This document shows, piece after piece, positions 8,319 through 16,122 of a DNA stretch of 64,000 nucleotides. The stretch lies in contig NZ_CAKAKB010000003.1 in assembly GCF_916618755.1 (NCBI RefSeq), forward strand, positions 1,054,001 to 1,118,000, in the 5' to 3' direction. Source of the DNA: Actinotalea sp. Marseille-Q4924 (lineage in GTDB: Bacteria; Actinomycetota; Actinomycetes; Actinomycetales; Cellulomonadaceae). The notes below the pieces were generated by a model, which saw only the letters and a list, made by a program, of their open reading frames with translations, was not told the DNA's origin and searched no databases. The translations under genes and the position numbers were made by a program. Position 1 is the stretch's first letter. The number at the start of each line of letters is the position of its first letter.

Positions 8319-9371
8319 TCAGGAAGTCGGGGACTGTCCCTGGGTGTCGAGGAAACGCAGCCACACTGGGTCGACGTCCTGCGCCTTCGTCACGAAGAGG
8401 ATGACGTCTGCCTTCAGCTCGTTGCCGCGGACCAGCGCCCTCGCCACGCTCTGCAGGCCCCGCCCGGCGACGCGCTCGATGAGCGGCTGGAGGTTCGCCG
8501 TCTGGGTCGGCGACAGCAGCCCGACCCGCTGACCGTCGAGCCGAACCTCGACAACCGAGACCGTCGACCGTGGGCGCTGCTCCGTCACCGCATGCAGGGT
8601 GACCGCTACGGGAACGTCGCGGCCGCGGGCATAGGCCGTGAGCACGTCCATGTGGCGGTCCTCCTGCGTGACCTGGATCTGACCGCCCCGGGGCAACACC
8701 ACGTACGGCTCCGTCGGCAGCGAGTTCACGGGCCAGACGCCGTCCCGCGGCGGCATGTAGAGGGTGACACGTGCGTGCACCCTGTCCCCGGCATCCCGTG
8801 CCCAGGCGCGGGCGTCGACCACCATGCTCTGGTTCCGGCCCGCAAGGTCACTGACGACCGGATGCCAGGTGCGCGCCTTGTCGCGGTCCAGGTACCCGAC
8901 GTGCTGCTCCTTGACCCAGACCGCGACAGCGTTGCCGTCGTGCGGGTTCGCGGAGTCGTCCGACAGCACAGCGGGGACGTACTCCTCCGCGCCGCCGTCG
9001 CTGTTGAAAGCTGCGCCAGAGAAGATCCGCCGGAAGGCGTCCGGTCGGTACGCCTCACCGACGACCTCGACGCTCGTGTAGCCGGGCAACCAGGGCTCCA
9101 TGAACTGGCCCCGAGGCGGCGCGGGAGCGTACGACGACCGGTGGTCTCGGGAAGCAGCCGACCCTGCGGGCTGCCTAGCTCCTGGATTGGATCGCGCGGC
9201 CGCGGCCCTCGGCGCCTCGGTTCCGTTCGCCTGGGGTCGGACGGACTTCCACAGCCAGATCGCGCCGGCGACGGCGGCGACGGCGAGCAGGGGCCCCGCG
9301 TCACCGGCCGAGAGTAGAGCGATCGCAACCCCAGCGACGACAAGCCAGTAGATGGCCCCCAGACATCCCAT
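8319..9371 (-). CDS. membrane-anchored HIRAN-like domain protein
   Basis: This 350-residue protein has two hydrophobic N-terminal segments (about residues 5-22 and 25-42), a disordered linker, then a region around residues 95-200 containing DDSANPHDGNAVAVWV and HVGYLDRD. That is the sequence pattern of HIRAN domains, which bind DNA ends or stalled forks in other proteins. The C-terminal part (VRLDGQRVGLLSPTQT, VTKAQDVDPVWL) is unassigned. It is the gene closest to the left att site, so it is accessory cargo or phage defence/exclusion. Start ATG is at 9369-9371. Confidence 0.6.
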   Translation of the reverse strand: MGCLGAIYWLVVAGVAIALLSAGDAGPLLAVAAVAGAIWLWKSVRPQANGTEAPRAAAARSNPGARQPAGSAASRDHRSSYAPAPPRGQFMEPWLPGYTSVEVVGEAYRPDAFRRIFSGAAFNSDGGAEEYVPAVLSDDSANPHDGNAVAVWVKEQHVGYLDRDKARTWHPVVSDLAGRNQSMVVDARAWARDAGDRVHARVTLYMPPRDGVWPVNSLPTEPYVVLPRGGQIQVTQEDRHMDVLTAYARGRDVPVAVTLHAVTEQRPRSTVSVVEVRLDGQRVGLLSPTQTANLQPLIERVAGRGLQSVARALVRGNELKADVILFVTKAQDVDPVWLRFLDTQGQSPTS

Positions 9372-9447
9372 CGAGGCAACGTAGCGCGGTCGGTACCGGC
9401 AGCTCGGACCGCCGAGGCGATCGCACCCGATCGGCGCAGCGTGTGCG

Positions 9448-10569
9448 TCAGCCCAGTGGCAGCCGCACGACCCCGTCGGTGGCGTCCCGCATCCGCTCGT
9501 CGTCGTCCGGCCACAGGTGCCCGTACGTCCGCAGCGTCTCCGTGGCGTCCTTGTGACCGAGCCGGTGTGCAACCGCCACCGGGGACAGACCCTGGGAGAT
9601 GAGCAGGGACGCGTGGAAGTGGCGCAGCTCGTGCCAGCCGGAGCGCACGCTGAGGCCCATGGGGCGGGCGGCGTGCCGCCACGCCTCCGACGCCCGCTCA
9701 CGGTTCACCGCGCCACCGCGGGCGCCGCGGACCACGAGCCCCTCCCCCGGTTCTCCGAGGTCGTCGACGGTGGCCTTGCCGATGCTGATGACCCGCCGTG
9801 ACGACGTTGTCTTGAGCGGCCCCCACGCGGGCGCGGCGGCGGATCCGCCGACGAGCTGCCGGTCCACGCGAACCTGGGCGGAAGCCCCGTCCGGGGCGAT
9901 CGCGACCCGGTCCCAGGTGAGGCCGCGCAGCTCCCCCGATCGCATGCCGGTCGCGGCCGCGAGGACGGCCATCCGCCGGTACGGGGTCCAGAGGCGGTCG
10001 ACGAGCTCCTGCACCTGGGCGACGGTCAGCGGGATGACCGGCTCGCGGTCGACGGGCGGCAGGTTGATGCGCCGGCACGGGCTCGCGACGATGCGCCGCT
10101 CCTCCACGGCGAGGGAGAAGACACCGGCGAGGTAGACGTAGGCGACGCGGACAGTGGTCGGCGCCAAGTCGCGCGACCATGCGGTGACCGCGCGCTGCAC
10201 GACGCCGCGGTCGACGTCGGCGAGGGCGTACCCGCCGAGGGTCGGGAGGATCGTGTTCGTCAGGCGTCGGCGGGCGACGTCCAGGCTCGTGGCGCGCTGG
10301 TGGACCTGCTCGGCGAGCCACCGGTCGGCCATCTCGGCGACGGTGATGCGGCCGCGGTCCGGGGGCACGTAGGTCCCCGACCGCTGGGACACCCCGACGT
10401 GCTCCAGGTGCGCCTGGGCGGCGTCCTTCGTCGTGAACGACCGCCGCCGGCGCGTGCCGTCGGGTTCGTGCCAGACGGCCTGCCAGCGCATCCCGGTGCC
10501 GTACCGGTCGGTGCGGACCCGTCGCCCGGACGGGCCGGGGGTGGTCCAGCGGTCAGCGACGTGCGCCAT
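9448..10569 (-). CDS. int: tyrosine recombinase / phage integrase
   Basis: This 373-residue site-specific recombinase is presumed to insert and excise the element at the rnpB 3' end. An N-terminal arm-binding region (RYGTGMRWQAVWHEPDG) is followed by a SAM-like core-binding domain (about 75-160) and the catalytic domain. The active-site Arg is in ATGMRSGELRGLTWD; the His-x-x-Arg is in HELRHFHASLL; the late His is in RLGHKDATETLRTYGHLW, which carries the probable nucleophile Tyr. All catalytic positions are present, so it looks functional. Confidence 0.95.
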   Translation of the reverse strand: MAHVADRWTTPGPSGRRVRTDRYGTGMRWQAVWHEPDGTRRRRSFTTKDAAQAHLEHVGVSQRSGTYVPPDRGRITVAEMADRWLAEQVHQRATSLDVARRRLTNTILPTLGGYALADVDRGVVQRAVTAWSRDLAPTTVRVAYVYLAGVFSLAVEERRIVASPCRRINLPPVDREPVIPLTVAQVQELVDRLWTPYRRMAVLAAATGMRSGELRGLTWDRVAIAPDGASAQVRVDRQLVGGSAAAPAWGPLKTTSSRRVISIGKATVDDLGEPGEGLVVRGARGGAVNRERASEAWRHAARPMGLSVRSGWHELRHFHASLLISQGLSPVAVAHRLGHKDATETLRTYGHLWPDDDERMRDATDGVVRLPLG

Positions 10570-10572
10570 CGC

Positions 10573-11181
10573 TCATCCGATCTTGTTCCAGACGCCGCAC
10601 TTGTTCTCGAAGTCCTGGCCGGGCGACAGCGTCACTGTCGGGAAGCCGCCCTCGGGTCCGTCGTTGTCGACGATGTCGCTGCCGTTCGTGCCCGATCGGA
10701 GGATCGCCCAGTAGCAGTACCCCGTGAGTTCGTTCGCGACCCGGTACGTCCCCGGCTCGATGTGGTCGCCAACCGTCCAGTACCCGTTCCGGATCTGTGT
10801 GGCCGCGACCCTCTTCTCCTCCGCGCCGACAGCGGCTTCGCGCGCCTCCAGATCGGCCTGGATAGCGTCGAGCTCCGCATCGCGGTTGATCGCTGCGATC
10901 TCGCGCTCGGCGACCTCCGCCAGTGCCTGTCGGGCGGTCTCACGGGTGTCGCGCACTTCGTCCTCGGCGGCCGCGACCTTGCTGAGCGCCTCGTCGCGCT
11001 CGGCCTCGACCGCCGCATACTGAGAGGACTGCGTCGGGTCGGCGGAGAACGCTGCGGCGCCGATGCCGAGGCCGACTGCTACACCCACCACCCCAGCTAC
11101 CGCCGCTGGTACCAACCATCGGGGACGGCTGCGGCGCGAGGGTGCTGCGTCGGGTGCGCTCACCGTGGGCTCAGCGGACAT
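10573..11181 (-). CDS. membrane-anchored coiled-coil protein, possible superinfection exclusion factor
   Basis: This 202-residue protein has one TM segment (WLVPAAVAGVVGVAVGLGIG, about residues 21-40), a long charged coiled coil (about 55-130), and a C-terminal domain with NGYWTVGDHIEPGTYR, a CYW motif and the closing CGVWNKIG. Two cysteines could pair outside the cell. This C-terminal module recurs in secreted actinobacterial and prophage proteins (recall). The position beside int and the repressor suggests a lysogenic surface function, but this is inference. The ATG at 11179-11181 has GGGGAG upstream. Confidence 0.55.
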   Translation of the reverse strand: MSAEPTVSAPDAAPSRRSRPRWLVPAAVAGVVGVAVGLGIGAAAFSADPTQSSQYAAVEAERDEALSKVAAAEDEVRDTRETARQALAEVAEREIAAINRDAELDAIQADLEAREAAVGAEEKRVAATQIRNGYWTVGDHIEPGTYRVANELTGYCYWAILRSGTNGSDIVDNDGPEGGFPTVTLSPGQDFENKCGVWNKIG

Positions 11182-11398
11182 CGTTGGCTCCCCTGCTGTC
11201 ATGTAAGCCGCCAAGGCGGCGGACTGTCGCCGGGGCGTAGGCCGCCGCGGCGGGCTGATCCAACAACGCTGCCACGCGCTGGTAGTGCCGAACCGGGGTC
11301 ACGCCGAAGGTCACCCGGATGGCGGCCTCCTTCGTGCCGGCGTACCGCCAGTGCTGTCCTTCGAAGTCCAGGACGGCGCGGTCGGCGTCGGTCAGCAT
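11171..11398 (-). CDS. DUF3263 family protein (75 aa)
   Basis: The sequence MLTDADRAVLDFEGQHWRY followed by GTKEAAIRVTFGVTPVRHYQRV matches the DUF3263 signature, a small helical protein common in actinobacteria and their phages. It looks helix-turn-helix-like and is often considered DNA-binding. It overlaps the upstream metalloprotease gene by 7 bp and the downstream membrane protein gene by 11 bp, so the three are translated together. Confidence 0.8.
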   Translation of the reverse strand: MLTDADRAVLDFEGQHWRYAGTKEAAIRVTFGVTPVRHYQRVAALLDQPAAAAYAPATVRRLGGLHDSRGANDVR

Positions 11399-11805
11399 GT
11401 GTGCTCCAGCTCCTCGTTGAGGGCCACGATGCGGGCCCGCTCGACGTCGGTGAGCCCGTCCAGGCGGGCCAGGAGGGTCGGTTCGTCCACCCACAGGCAC
11501 TCGGCGACCTCCTGGAGCTCGTCCGCCCACCTCAGGGCGTCCAGGAGGTCCTCGATGTGCACCAGCCACCGAGCGGCCATGAGTGTCGCCTGGCGCTCCT
11601 CGCTGCTCGAGCACCCGTCGACGTGTCCCATCTCCACGTGCGCCAGCTCGTGAGCGAGGGTGCACCGCCGTTGCACCTGCGACAGGGACGGGCGGAGGAC
11701 GATGACCTCGGCGCCGTCCGTCGCGCCGGAGCGGGCCCCGCGGAGCTGCCGCCAGAAGACCTCGAGGTCGGGTCGCGCTCTCAGGCGCCCCCAGGGATGG
11801 AACAT
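11392..11805 (-). CDS. ImmA/IrrE-type metallopeptidase
   Basis: This 137-residue protein has the zinc motif HELAHVEMGH and a downstream acidic helix (SSEERQATLMAARWLV) that supplies the third ligand in ImmA/IrrE proteases. In phages and ICEs these proteases cleave the cognate XRE repressor to trigger induction. Here an XRE repressor gene lies 1.6 kb upstream in the same transcription direction. The start at 11803-11805 was chosen because the extension upstream is weak. Confidence 0.8.
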   Translation of the reverse strand: MFHPWGRLRARPDLEVFWRQLRGARSGATDGAEVIVLRPSLSQVQRRCTLAHELAHVEMGHVDGCSSSEERQATLMAARWLVHIEDLLDALRWADELQEVAECLWVDEPTLLARLDGLTDVERARIVALNEELEHTC

Positions 11806-11985
11806 GCCGGGACCGTACGAGCCAGCACCGACACGCCTCACCCGGTCACCGCCGGGCAGACCGCTACGCAGATGTGCAACTATGAACCAAGCGGCCCCGT
11901 GAGGAGCCTGCCAGGATGACCCGCGTTGCTGCCAGCGCTGCCCGCGAGGGATCGGTCCCTGGAGGCCCCTGACGGGGCCGCTCTC

Positions 11986-12843
11986 CTAGTACCGGCTAGT
12001 GCACGTTGCACATGGCCACCACGGCATCCCCTTCGCCCAAGCGCTGTCCGGACGCGCCTGGAGTCCAAGCGTGACGACGCACTCCTCCGAGCGCCTGATC
12101 TGATGCCAGGTGCTGACGAGGTGCGCACCGTCGACATCGCCCCACTTGCTTGGCCAGAAGGCCGCCTTGAGGAAGCCCGCATACACGTCCGCGACCTGGC
12201 TCATCTCGTACCGCTGTGCGTCGATCCAGCGAAGGTCTGTCATGAGATCAAAGGGCGTACCAGGAGCGTCTTGGCTCCTCTTGATCTGGAAGTACCGGTG
12301 CGTGTCAGTGTGATCATGATGCTGCACGTGTCCAAAGTTGACCTGCACCTGCCGCGCCCCTCCCCGCCAGTGACGAGCCGCCCACAGGATCCGCTGCAAG
12401 GTGGCGTACGCCACCACGTTGTAGAAGCGCGTGACGTCGTCGCGGTAGGACCCGTCGTACAGCTGGTTCTTGTTCGCCACCACGTGCACGACCTGTAGGC
12501 CCGGGACTGCCCGTAGCACAGAGGCGGCCCGGAGGCGCCGGTCCTGGTTGGTCTTGATGTCTTCCTTCCACGAGAGCGGCCGCGAAGGAGGCGTGCCGAA
12601 GTCTGCGCGTAGGAGCTCGAGCGCTGCACGCGCTTCCTTCTCAGCGTTGTCGTCAACCAGGACCGCTGACATGCCGAAGATCGGGCTCGCTGACTCGCCG
12701 TTTCCACGGTCCCCGGTCTCGTCCACATAGGCCCTCAGAAGTGGCAGCTTGAGGGCCCAATCCACCTTCGGGAACTCGACGAGGGGAATCTGCGACGACA
12801 GGCGCCGATCGATGAGGCCACCGAAGAGGGCCTCGGGAGACAC
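11986..12843 (-). CDS. DUF3800 domain protein (RNase H-fold)
   Basis: This 285-residue protein contains AYVDETGDRGNG near residue 35, the first acidic motif of DUF3800, an RNase H-like family often found in prophages and defence loci. Other blocks include NKNQLYDGSYRDDVTRFYNV and QVADVYAGFLKAAFW, with a conserved internal Asp consistent with a nuclease fold. The GTG at 12841-12843 is preceded by GGGGGAG. Activity is unproven; phage-defence cargo is a reasonable guess. Confidence 0.75.
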   Translation of the reverse strand: MSPEALFGGLIDRRLSSQIPLVEFPKVDWALKLPLLRAYVDETGDRGNGESASPIFGMSAVLVDDNAEKEARAALELLRADFGTPPSRPLSWKEDIKTNQDRRLRAASVLRAVPGLQVVHVVANKNQLYDGSYRDDVTRFYNVVAYATLQRILWAARHWRGGARQVQVNFGHVQHHDHTDTHRYFQIKRSQDAPGTPFDLMTDLRWIDAQRYEMSQVADVYAGFLKAAFWPSKWGDVDGAHLVSTWHQIRRSEECVVTLGLQARPDSAWAKGMPWWPCATCTSRY

Positions 12844-12848
12844 GGGAC

Positions 12849-13415
12849 TTACTCCCCCGGCTCGTCCGGCCGTGCTGCTGCGGGCCGGGTGCCGGCGGCG
12901 ATGTCGTCGGCGATGCCGGCGCGGCGCCGGTGCGCGAGTGCGCGCGCCTTGTCGAGGCGCTCGTGGATCCTCGTACGGCCCACAGAGGTCGCGCATACGG
13001 AGACGTAGCGCTCGAGCACGCTGATCTCCGCGTCGTGATCGCCGAGCTTGCGGTCGATGATCGCGGCCTGCTCGGTGTACCAGGGCGCCGGCTCCCGGCC
13101 GTCCCGGTCTCGCTCGGCTGGGCTGATGCACTCTTCAAGGAGCCGGAGCGCCTCTTCGTAGCGCTCTTCACGCTTGAGCTCGCGCACGGTGTCCGGCCAC
13201 TCGGTGTAGTGCTTCCCGCGCACGAGACCGCGTCTCTCACGGTCGGCCTCTTCCCCGCCAGCGGCCAACCTGTCCAGCCGCAGCCGCTCCTTCCGTGCAG
13301 CGTTCTCCGCTCTGCGCTGCTCGCTTTGGGTCGCGTAGCCGGCGTCGCCTGGTCGGACTACCTCCGCCTGCGGCGTCCCGTCACGAGCACGGAGCAACCG
13401 GCGGAGGAAGCTCAC
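12849..13415 (-). CDS. hypothetical TPR-like protein
   Basis: This 188-residue highly charged protein starts MSFLRRLLRARDG. It has a helical repeat-like centre (HYTEWPDTVRELKREERYEE, ALRLLEECISP, APWYTEQAAIIDRKLGDHD) that resembles tetratricopeptide packing, and an Ala/Pro tail. It overlaps the upstream XRE gene by 4 bp and lies 5 bp before the DUF3800 gene, so it belongs to the same minus-strand lysogeny operon. Function is unknown. Confidence 0.6.
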   Translation of the reverse strand: MSFLRRLLRARDGTPQAEVVRPGDAGYATQSEQRRAENAARKERLRLDRLAAGGEEADRERRGLVRGKHYTEWPDTVRELKREERYEEALRLLEECISPAERDRDGREPAPWYTEQAAIIDRKLGDHDAEISVLERYVSVCATSVGRTRIHERLDKARALAHRRRAGIADDIAAGTRPAAARPDEPGE

Positions 13416-13918
13416 GAGTCCTCCCCCTCCGTCGCATCCGACGTATCGCGCCGGGCGGCGCTTGGGACCTCATCGGCCGCGATCTGGTCGGCCTTGAGGC
13501 TTCGGCGCCGGTGCGCGAGCTCGTCCGCAACGTCAACACCTGGGCCTGCGGGTGCGGTGACCTCAGCGGCGTGACGCTCGGTCATGGGGGCGGACTGGTG
13601 TCCATCACGGCTCCTCTGGCCATGCAGGCGTGAGCGGAGCAGCTCTAGGAGCTCCTCGTCCGTCAGGTCCTGCGGGTCGTTGATGAGGACCTTGGCCTTG
13701 GCCTCCTCTGGGGTGAGGAAGCCGGCCGCGACGAACGCCTCGAGCACCGGTCGGCCGTAGGCGCGGGCGAACCGCGCTGCCGGGCCGGGGTCGACGCCCT
13801 GCTTGCCGCTGCGCCAGCGGGAGACCGTCGGTCCGGAGACACCGGCCGCCTGGGCGATGTCGCCCTGAGCCGCTCCGGAGCTGACGCGCTCCACGTACTG
13901 CCACCAGGTCATGGCCAT
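13412..13918 (-). CDS. XRE-family repressor (probable lysogeny regulator)
   Basis: This 168-residue protein has an N-terminal helix-turn-helix: QGDIAQAAGVSGPTVSRWRS (about residues 18-37). A helical linker and a disordered C-terminal tail follow. It is transcribed divergently from the early block across a region with four or five TTGCGTT-type sites, the layout of a CI/Cro switch. The nearby ImmA-like protease gives a plausible inactivation route. The ATG at 13916-13918 has GGTGGGAG upstream. Confidence 0.8.
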   Translation of the reverse strand: MAMTWWQYVERVSSGAAQGDIAQAAGVSGPTVSRWRSGKQGVDPGPAARFARAYGRPVLEAFVAAGFLTPEEAKAKVLINDPQDLTDEELLELLRSRLHGQRSRDGHQSAPMTERHAAEVTAPAGPGVDVADELAHRRRSLKADQIAADEVPSAARRDTSDATEGEDS

Positions 13919-13963
13919 GACGCTCCCACCTCTGACGGGCCCGTTCCCCCGTTCGATCCATCT

Positions 13964-14148
13964 TGCGTTGCCGCAACGCACAAGGCCGTCAAGTTACACG
14001 GCGTGTCTTTCCGCAGGTCAACAGTGCTTGCGTTCACCCAAGTGGTGGTCCGTTACCGAACTGTGACCCTCCTGCATTGCGTTGTCGTACTTACGTGTGG
14101 CAACCTAACTACGTCGCCGCAAGACAGCAGGTCAGCCGCTCCAACGCA
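13964..14148. promoter_or_regulatory. lysogeny switch region with repeated TTGCGTT operators
   Basis: The divergent 245-bp gap holds the perfect palindrome TGCGTTG-CCG-CAACGCA (13964-13980) and single half-sites TTGCGTT at 14028-14034, TTGCGTTG at 14077-14084 and CAACGCA at 14142-14148. Spacing between the plus-oriented copies is about 50-65 bp. The sequence is locally less GC-rich than its surroundings. This is the expected operator array for the flanking XRE repressor and Cro-like protein. Confidence 0.6.
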
Positions 14149-14163
14149 CAGGAAGGAGGACGG

Positions 14164-14403
14164 ATGGTCGCCACGCTCCGACTCCGAACCGAGCAGCTCG
14201 GGAAGTACCGCACACTCGCCGGGCTCACCACGGACGCGTCCCTGGCAGAGCGCATGCAGGTCGACCCCGCCACCGTCTCCCGCGTCCTGCGCGGCCACCA
14301 GGCCCCCGGGCCCCGCTTCATCGCCGCGCTCGTCGACGCGTTCCCCGGCATGGACCTCGACGACCTGTTCGAGGTCGTCCCCAGCGAGAAGGTCCCGGCC
14401 TGA
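14164..14403 (+). CDS. Cro/XRE-like HTH protein (79 aa)
   Basis: This small protein has the HTH segment SLAERMQVDPATVSRVLRGH (about residues 26-45). It is the first gene of the rightward block and has an excellent ribosome site, AGGAAGGAGGA. It likely acts as the Cro-type counterpart of the divergent repressor. The stop overlaps the next start (TGATG). Confidence 0.8.
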   Translation: MVATLRLRTEQLGKYRTLAGLTTDASLAERMQVDPATVSRVLRGHQAPGPRFIAALVDAFPGMDLDDLFEVVPSEKVPA

Positions 14404-14606
14404 TGGGCGACCTCACCGTCCACGAGGTCGCCGCCCAGCTCGGCGAGCACCCCGAGACCGTCCGCACCCTCATCCGCCGCGGGGACCTGGTCGCCCGCAA
14501 GGCCGGGCTCGGTGGGCGCACGTCGCCGTACCGGATCCGGCAGGCCGCCGTCGACGAGTTCGTCGCCCGACGCGAGGCCCTCACCCGGTCCGGCCGCACC
14601 GCCTGA
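14403..14606 (+). CDS. excisionase/MerR-type HTH protein (67 aa)
   Basis: The 67-residue sequence begins MGDLTVHEVAAQLGEHPETV and continues RTLIRRGDLVARKAG, then YRIRQAAVDEFVARR. This is the winged HTH_17 layout of excisionases and small DNA-binding phage proteins. It starts in the stop of the upstream HTH gene. It is a candidate directionality factor for the integrase, although excision activity is not shown. Confidence 0.7.
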   Translation: MGDLTVHEVAAQLGEHPETVRTLIRRGDLVARKAGLGGRTSPYRIRQAAVDEFVARREALTRSGRTA

Positions 14607-14685
14607 CCCACCCCCACGCACAGCGAAGGCCGGCCCCGCGCCAACGAGAACCGGCCTCCGCCAGAACTGACAGGAGCAGCATCCC

Positions 14686-15060
14686 ATGAACAACCCCACC
14701 ACCCGGCGACCCCGACCGTCCGTCGCAGCCCGGCCCGCCGCCTTCGGCCTCCTCGAGCTCGAAGCCGCGCTCCACCTGCACGACTGCCCCGACGCGGTCT
14801 ACTGCCAGCATGTCGGCGGCACCCGCCGCGCACACCTCGCCGACCCGTGGGCCACCCCCGCCGGCATGAACCCCGCACTCCTCGACTCCTACGCCTGGGC
14901 GCGCGCCATGCCCCCGGCGATCCTCGAGTACTGGTGCATGAGCACCGGTGAGCGCGAGGAGCTTGGCCGCGGCCACGAGGTCCTCGCGCAGCGGCACGTC
15001 GTGCTCGGCGACGACGCCCCCGTCGGTGAGGTCCCCGCTCTGGACGGGCGGGCCGCGTGA
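14686..15060 (+). CDS. phage-type hypothetical protein (124 aa)
   Basis: This 124-residue protein has two cysteines (DCPDAVYCQHVGG) and a Trp-rich centre (LDSYAWARAMPPAILEYWCM). No domain is recognised. It lies 79 bp after the HTH gene and has an adequate AGGAG site upstream. Its stop overlaps the next ATG, so it begins a chain of coupled early genes. Confidence 0.6.
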   Translation: MNNPTTRRPRPSVAARPAAFGLLELEAALHLHDCPDAVYCQHVGGTRRAHLADPWATPAGMNPALLDSYAWARAMPPAILEYWCMSTGEREELGRGHEVLAQRHVVLGDDAPVGEVPALDGRAA

Positions 15061-15308
15061 TGGGCGCCCTCGAGCAGGCGCGCGCCGCCGTCGCAGGCGC
15101 CAACACCTGCGCGGACGGCGGTACGGCCAACGGCGTCACCGTCGCGGACCTCGCGCACGCCGAGGCGATGCTCGCCGTCGCCGAGGAGCAGCGCACCGGG
15201 AACCTGTTGGCGTACCTCGCATCCGGCCAGACCCTCGCGAGCGAGCTCCGGCCCCTGGTACTGCAGATCCGGGAGCGGCTCGGGATCGGCGGTGAGTTCC
15301 GTGGCTGA
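15060..15308 (+). CDS. hypothetical helical protein (82 aa)
   Basis: This small helical protein (MGALEQARAAVAGANTCADG, then LAHAEAMLAVAEEQRTGN and PLVLQIRERLGIG) begins at the ATG within the preceding stop; a GTG three bases earlier is also possible. No family is recognised. Coupled translation supports that it is real. Confidence 0.55.
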   Translation: MGALEQARAAVAGANTCADGGTANGVTVADLAHAEAMLAVAEEQRTGNLLAYLASGQTLASELRPLVLQIRERLGIGGEFRG

Positions 15309-15567
15309 GCTCTCCCCCGCCGCCCGCCTGACCCTGACCCGCCGCCCGCCCGAGGGCGCGGACTGGTCGGACTACGAGCCGCCGTCGCAGCCGACGGGGC
15401 CGCGCACCGCCGAGCAGGACGCGGCCCTGGACCGGCTCCTCGCCGCTGACCCGTGGGCGGAGCCGCCGGCCGGGGACTGCAGCTGCACGCCCGACGAGCC
15501 GTGCCGCGCCATCGACTGCGAGCACTGCAACCGCCGCCACGACTGCCCGGGGAGGGACGCAGCATGA
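15301..15567 (+). CDS. Cys-rich small protein, possible zinc binder (88 aa)
   Basis: The C-terminal third is cysteine-rich (GDCSCTPDEPCRAIDCEHCN then RRHDCPG), a spacing that could bind zinc. The N-terminal half contains the WSDYEPPSQP linker. The GTG at 15301 with GGTGAG upstream overlaps the previous gene by 8 bp. Function is unknown. Confidence 0.55.
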   Translation: MAELSPAARLTLTRRPPEGADWSDYEPPSQPTGPRTAEQDAALDRLLAADPWAEPPAGDCSCTPDEPCRAIDCEHCNRRHDCPGRDAA

Positions 15568-15815
15568 CCGCCACGACCAAGACCTGGGTCGACGAGGTCG
15601 CCGCGATCGCCACCATGGCCGACGTCGACGTCACCGAGTCGGACGTCTGGTTCGTCTGCCTGTGCACCGACCACCGGCACGGCATCGAGGACCGGGCCAG
15701 CGACCCCACCCCTCACCGGTCGATCGCCGAGCACGCCCGGCTCTACGTCGGCGGCTCCCACATCGTCCACGCCCGCCGGGTCGTGCTCGACGAGGTCACG
15801 GCGGTGCCGTCGTGA
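15564..15815 (+). CDS. hypothetical protein (83 aa)
   Basis: This 83-residue protein contains DVWFVCLCTDHRHGIEDRAS and a His-rich C-terminal strand, HIVHARRVVLDEV. It overlaps both neighbours by 4 bp. No known family is recognised. The order and density are typical of actinophage early regions. Confidence 0.55.
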   Translation: MTATTKTWVDEVAAIATMADVDVTESDVWFVCLCTDHRHGIEDRASDPTPHRSIAEHARLYVGGSHIVHARRVVLDEVTAVPS

Positions 15816-16042
15816 ACGCCCGCCTGCAGCACCTGCGCGCCGGGGACCTCGACGCCCGCCACATCGGCCAGCGCCTCACCGTCACCACCGAACAGGGCAT
15901 CGTCACCGGCGGCCTGTCCGACGTCCAGCAGCACCCCCGCGACCACCGCACACGCCTGTGGATCGGCGGCCGCCACGGCGACGTCCCCAGCGCCGCCACC
16001 GTCACCACCGGCGACCTCGACCTCCCCGGCGGTGCGCCGTGA
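15812..16042 (+). CDS. hypothetical beta-rich protein (76 aa)
   Basis: This 76-residue ORF (GTG start in the preceding stop) has alternating hydrophobic strands: GQRLTVTTEQGIVTGGLSDV and TRLWIGGRHGDV. It suggests a small beta-barrel, for example a ligand- or nucleic-acid-binding fold, but no family is recognised. Confidence 0.5.
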   Translation: MNARLQHLRAGDLDARHIGQRLTVTTEQGIVTGGLSDVQQHPRDHRTRLWIGGRHGDVPSAATVTTGDLDLPGGAP

Positions 16043-16122
16043 CCGGCCTCCTCATCTGCCTCCTGCTCGCCGCCGGCATCGCCTGGGCGTGCGACACGTA
16101 CCGGAAGGGACACCGCCCGTGA
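16039..16122 (+). CDS. 27-aa single-TM micro-protein
   Basis: A GTG at 16039 opens a 27-residue ORF, with LLICLLLAAGIAWA as a single membrane helix and a basic tail (YRKGHRP). Both ends overlap neighbours in the GTGA pattern seen throughout this cassette, which is the main support for translation. Function is unknown. Confidence 0.45.
   Translation: MTGLLICLLLAAGIAWACDTYRKGHRP

Noticed and set aside
11392-13918. ImmA-like protease plus XRE as a toxin-antitoxin pair
   Set aside because: They are separated by two other genes and sit in a classic phage switch; protease/repressor induction is the simpler reading.
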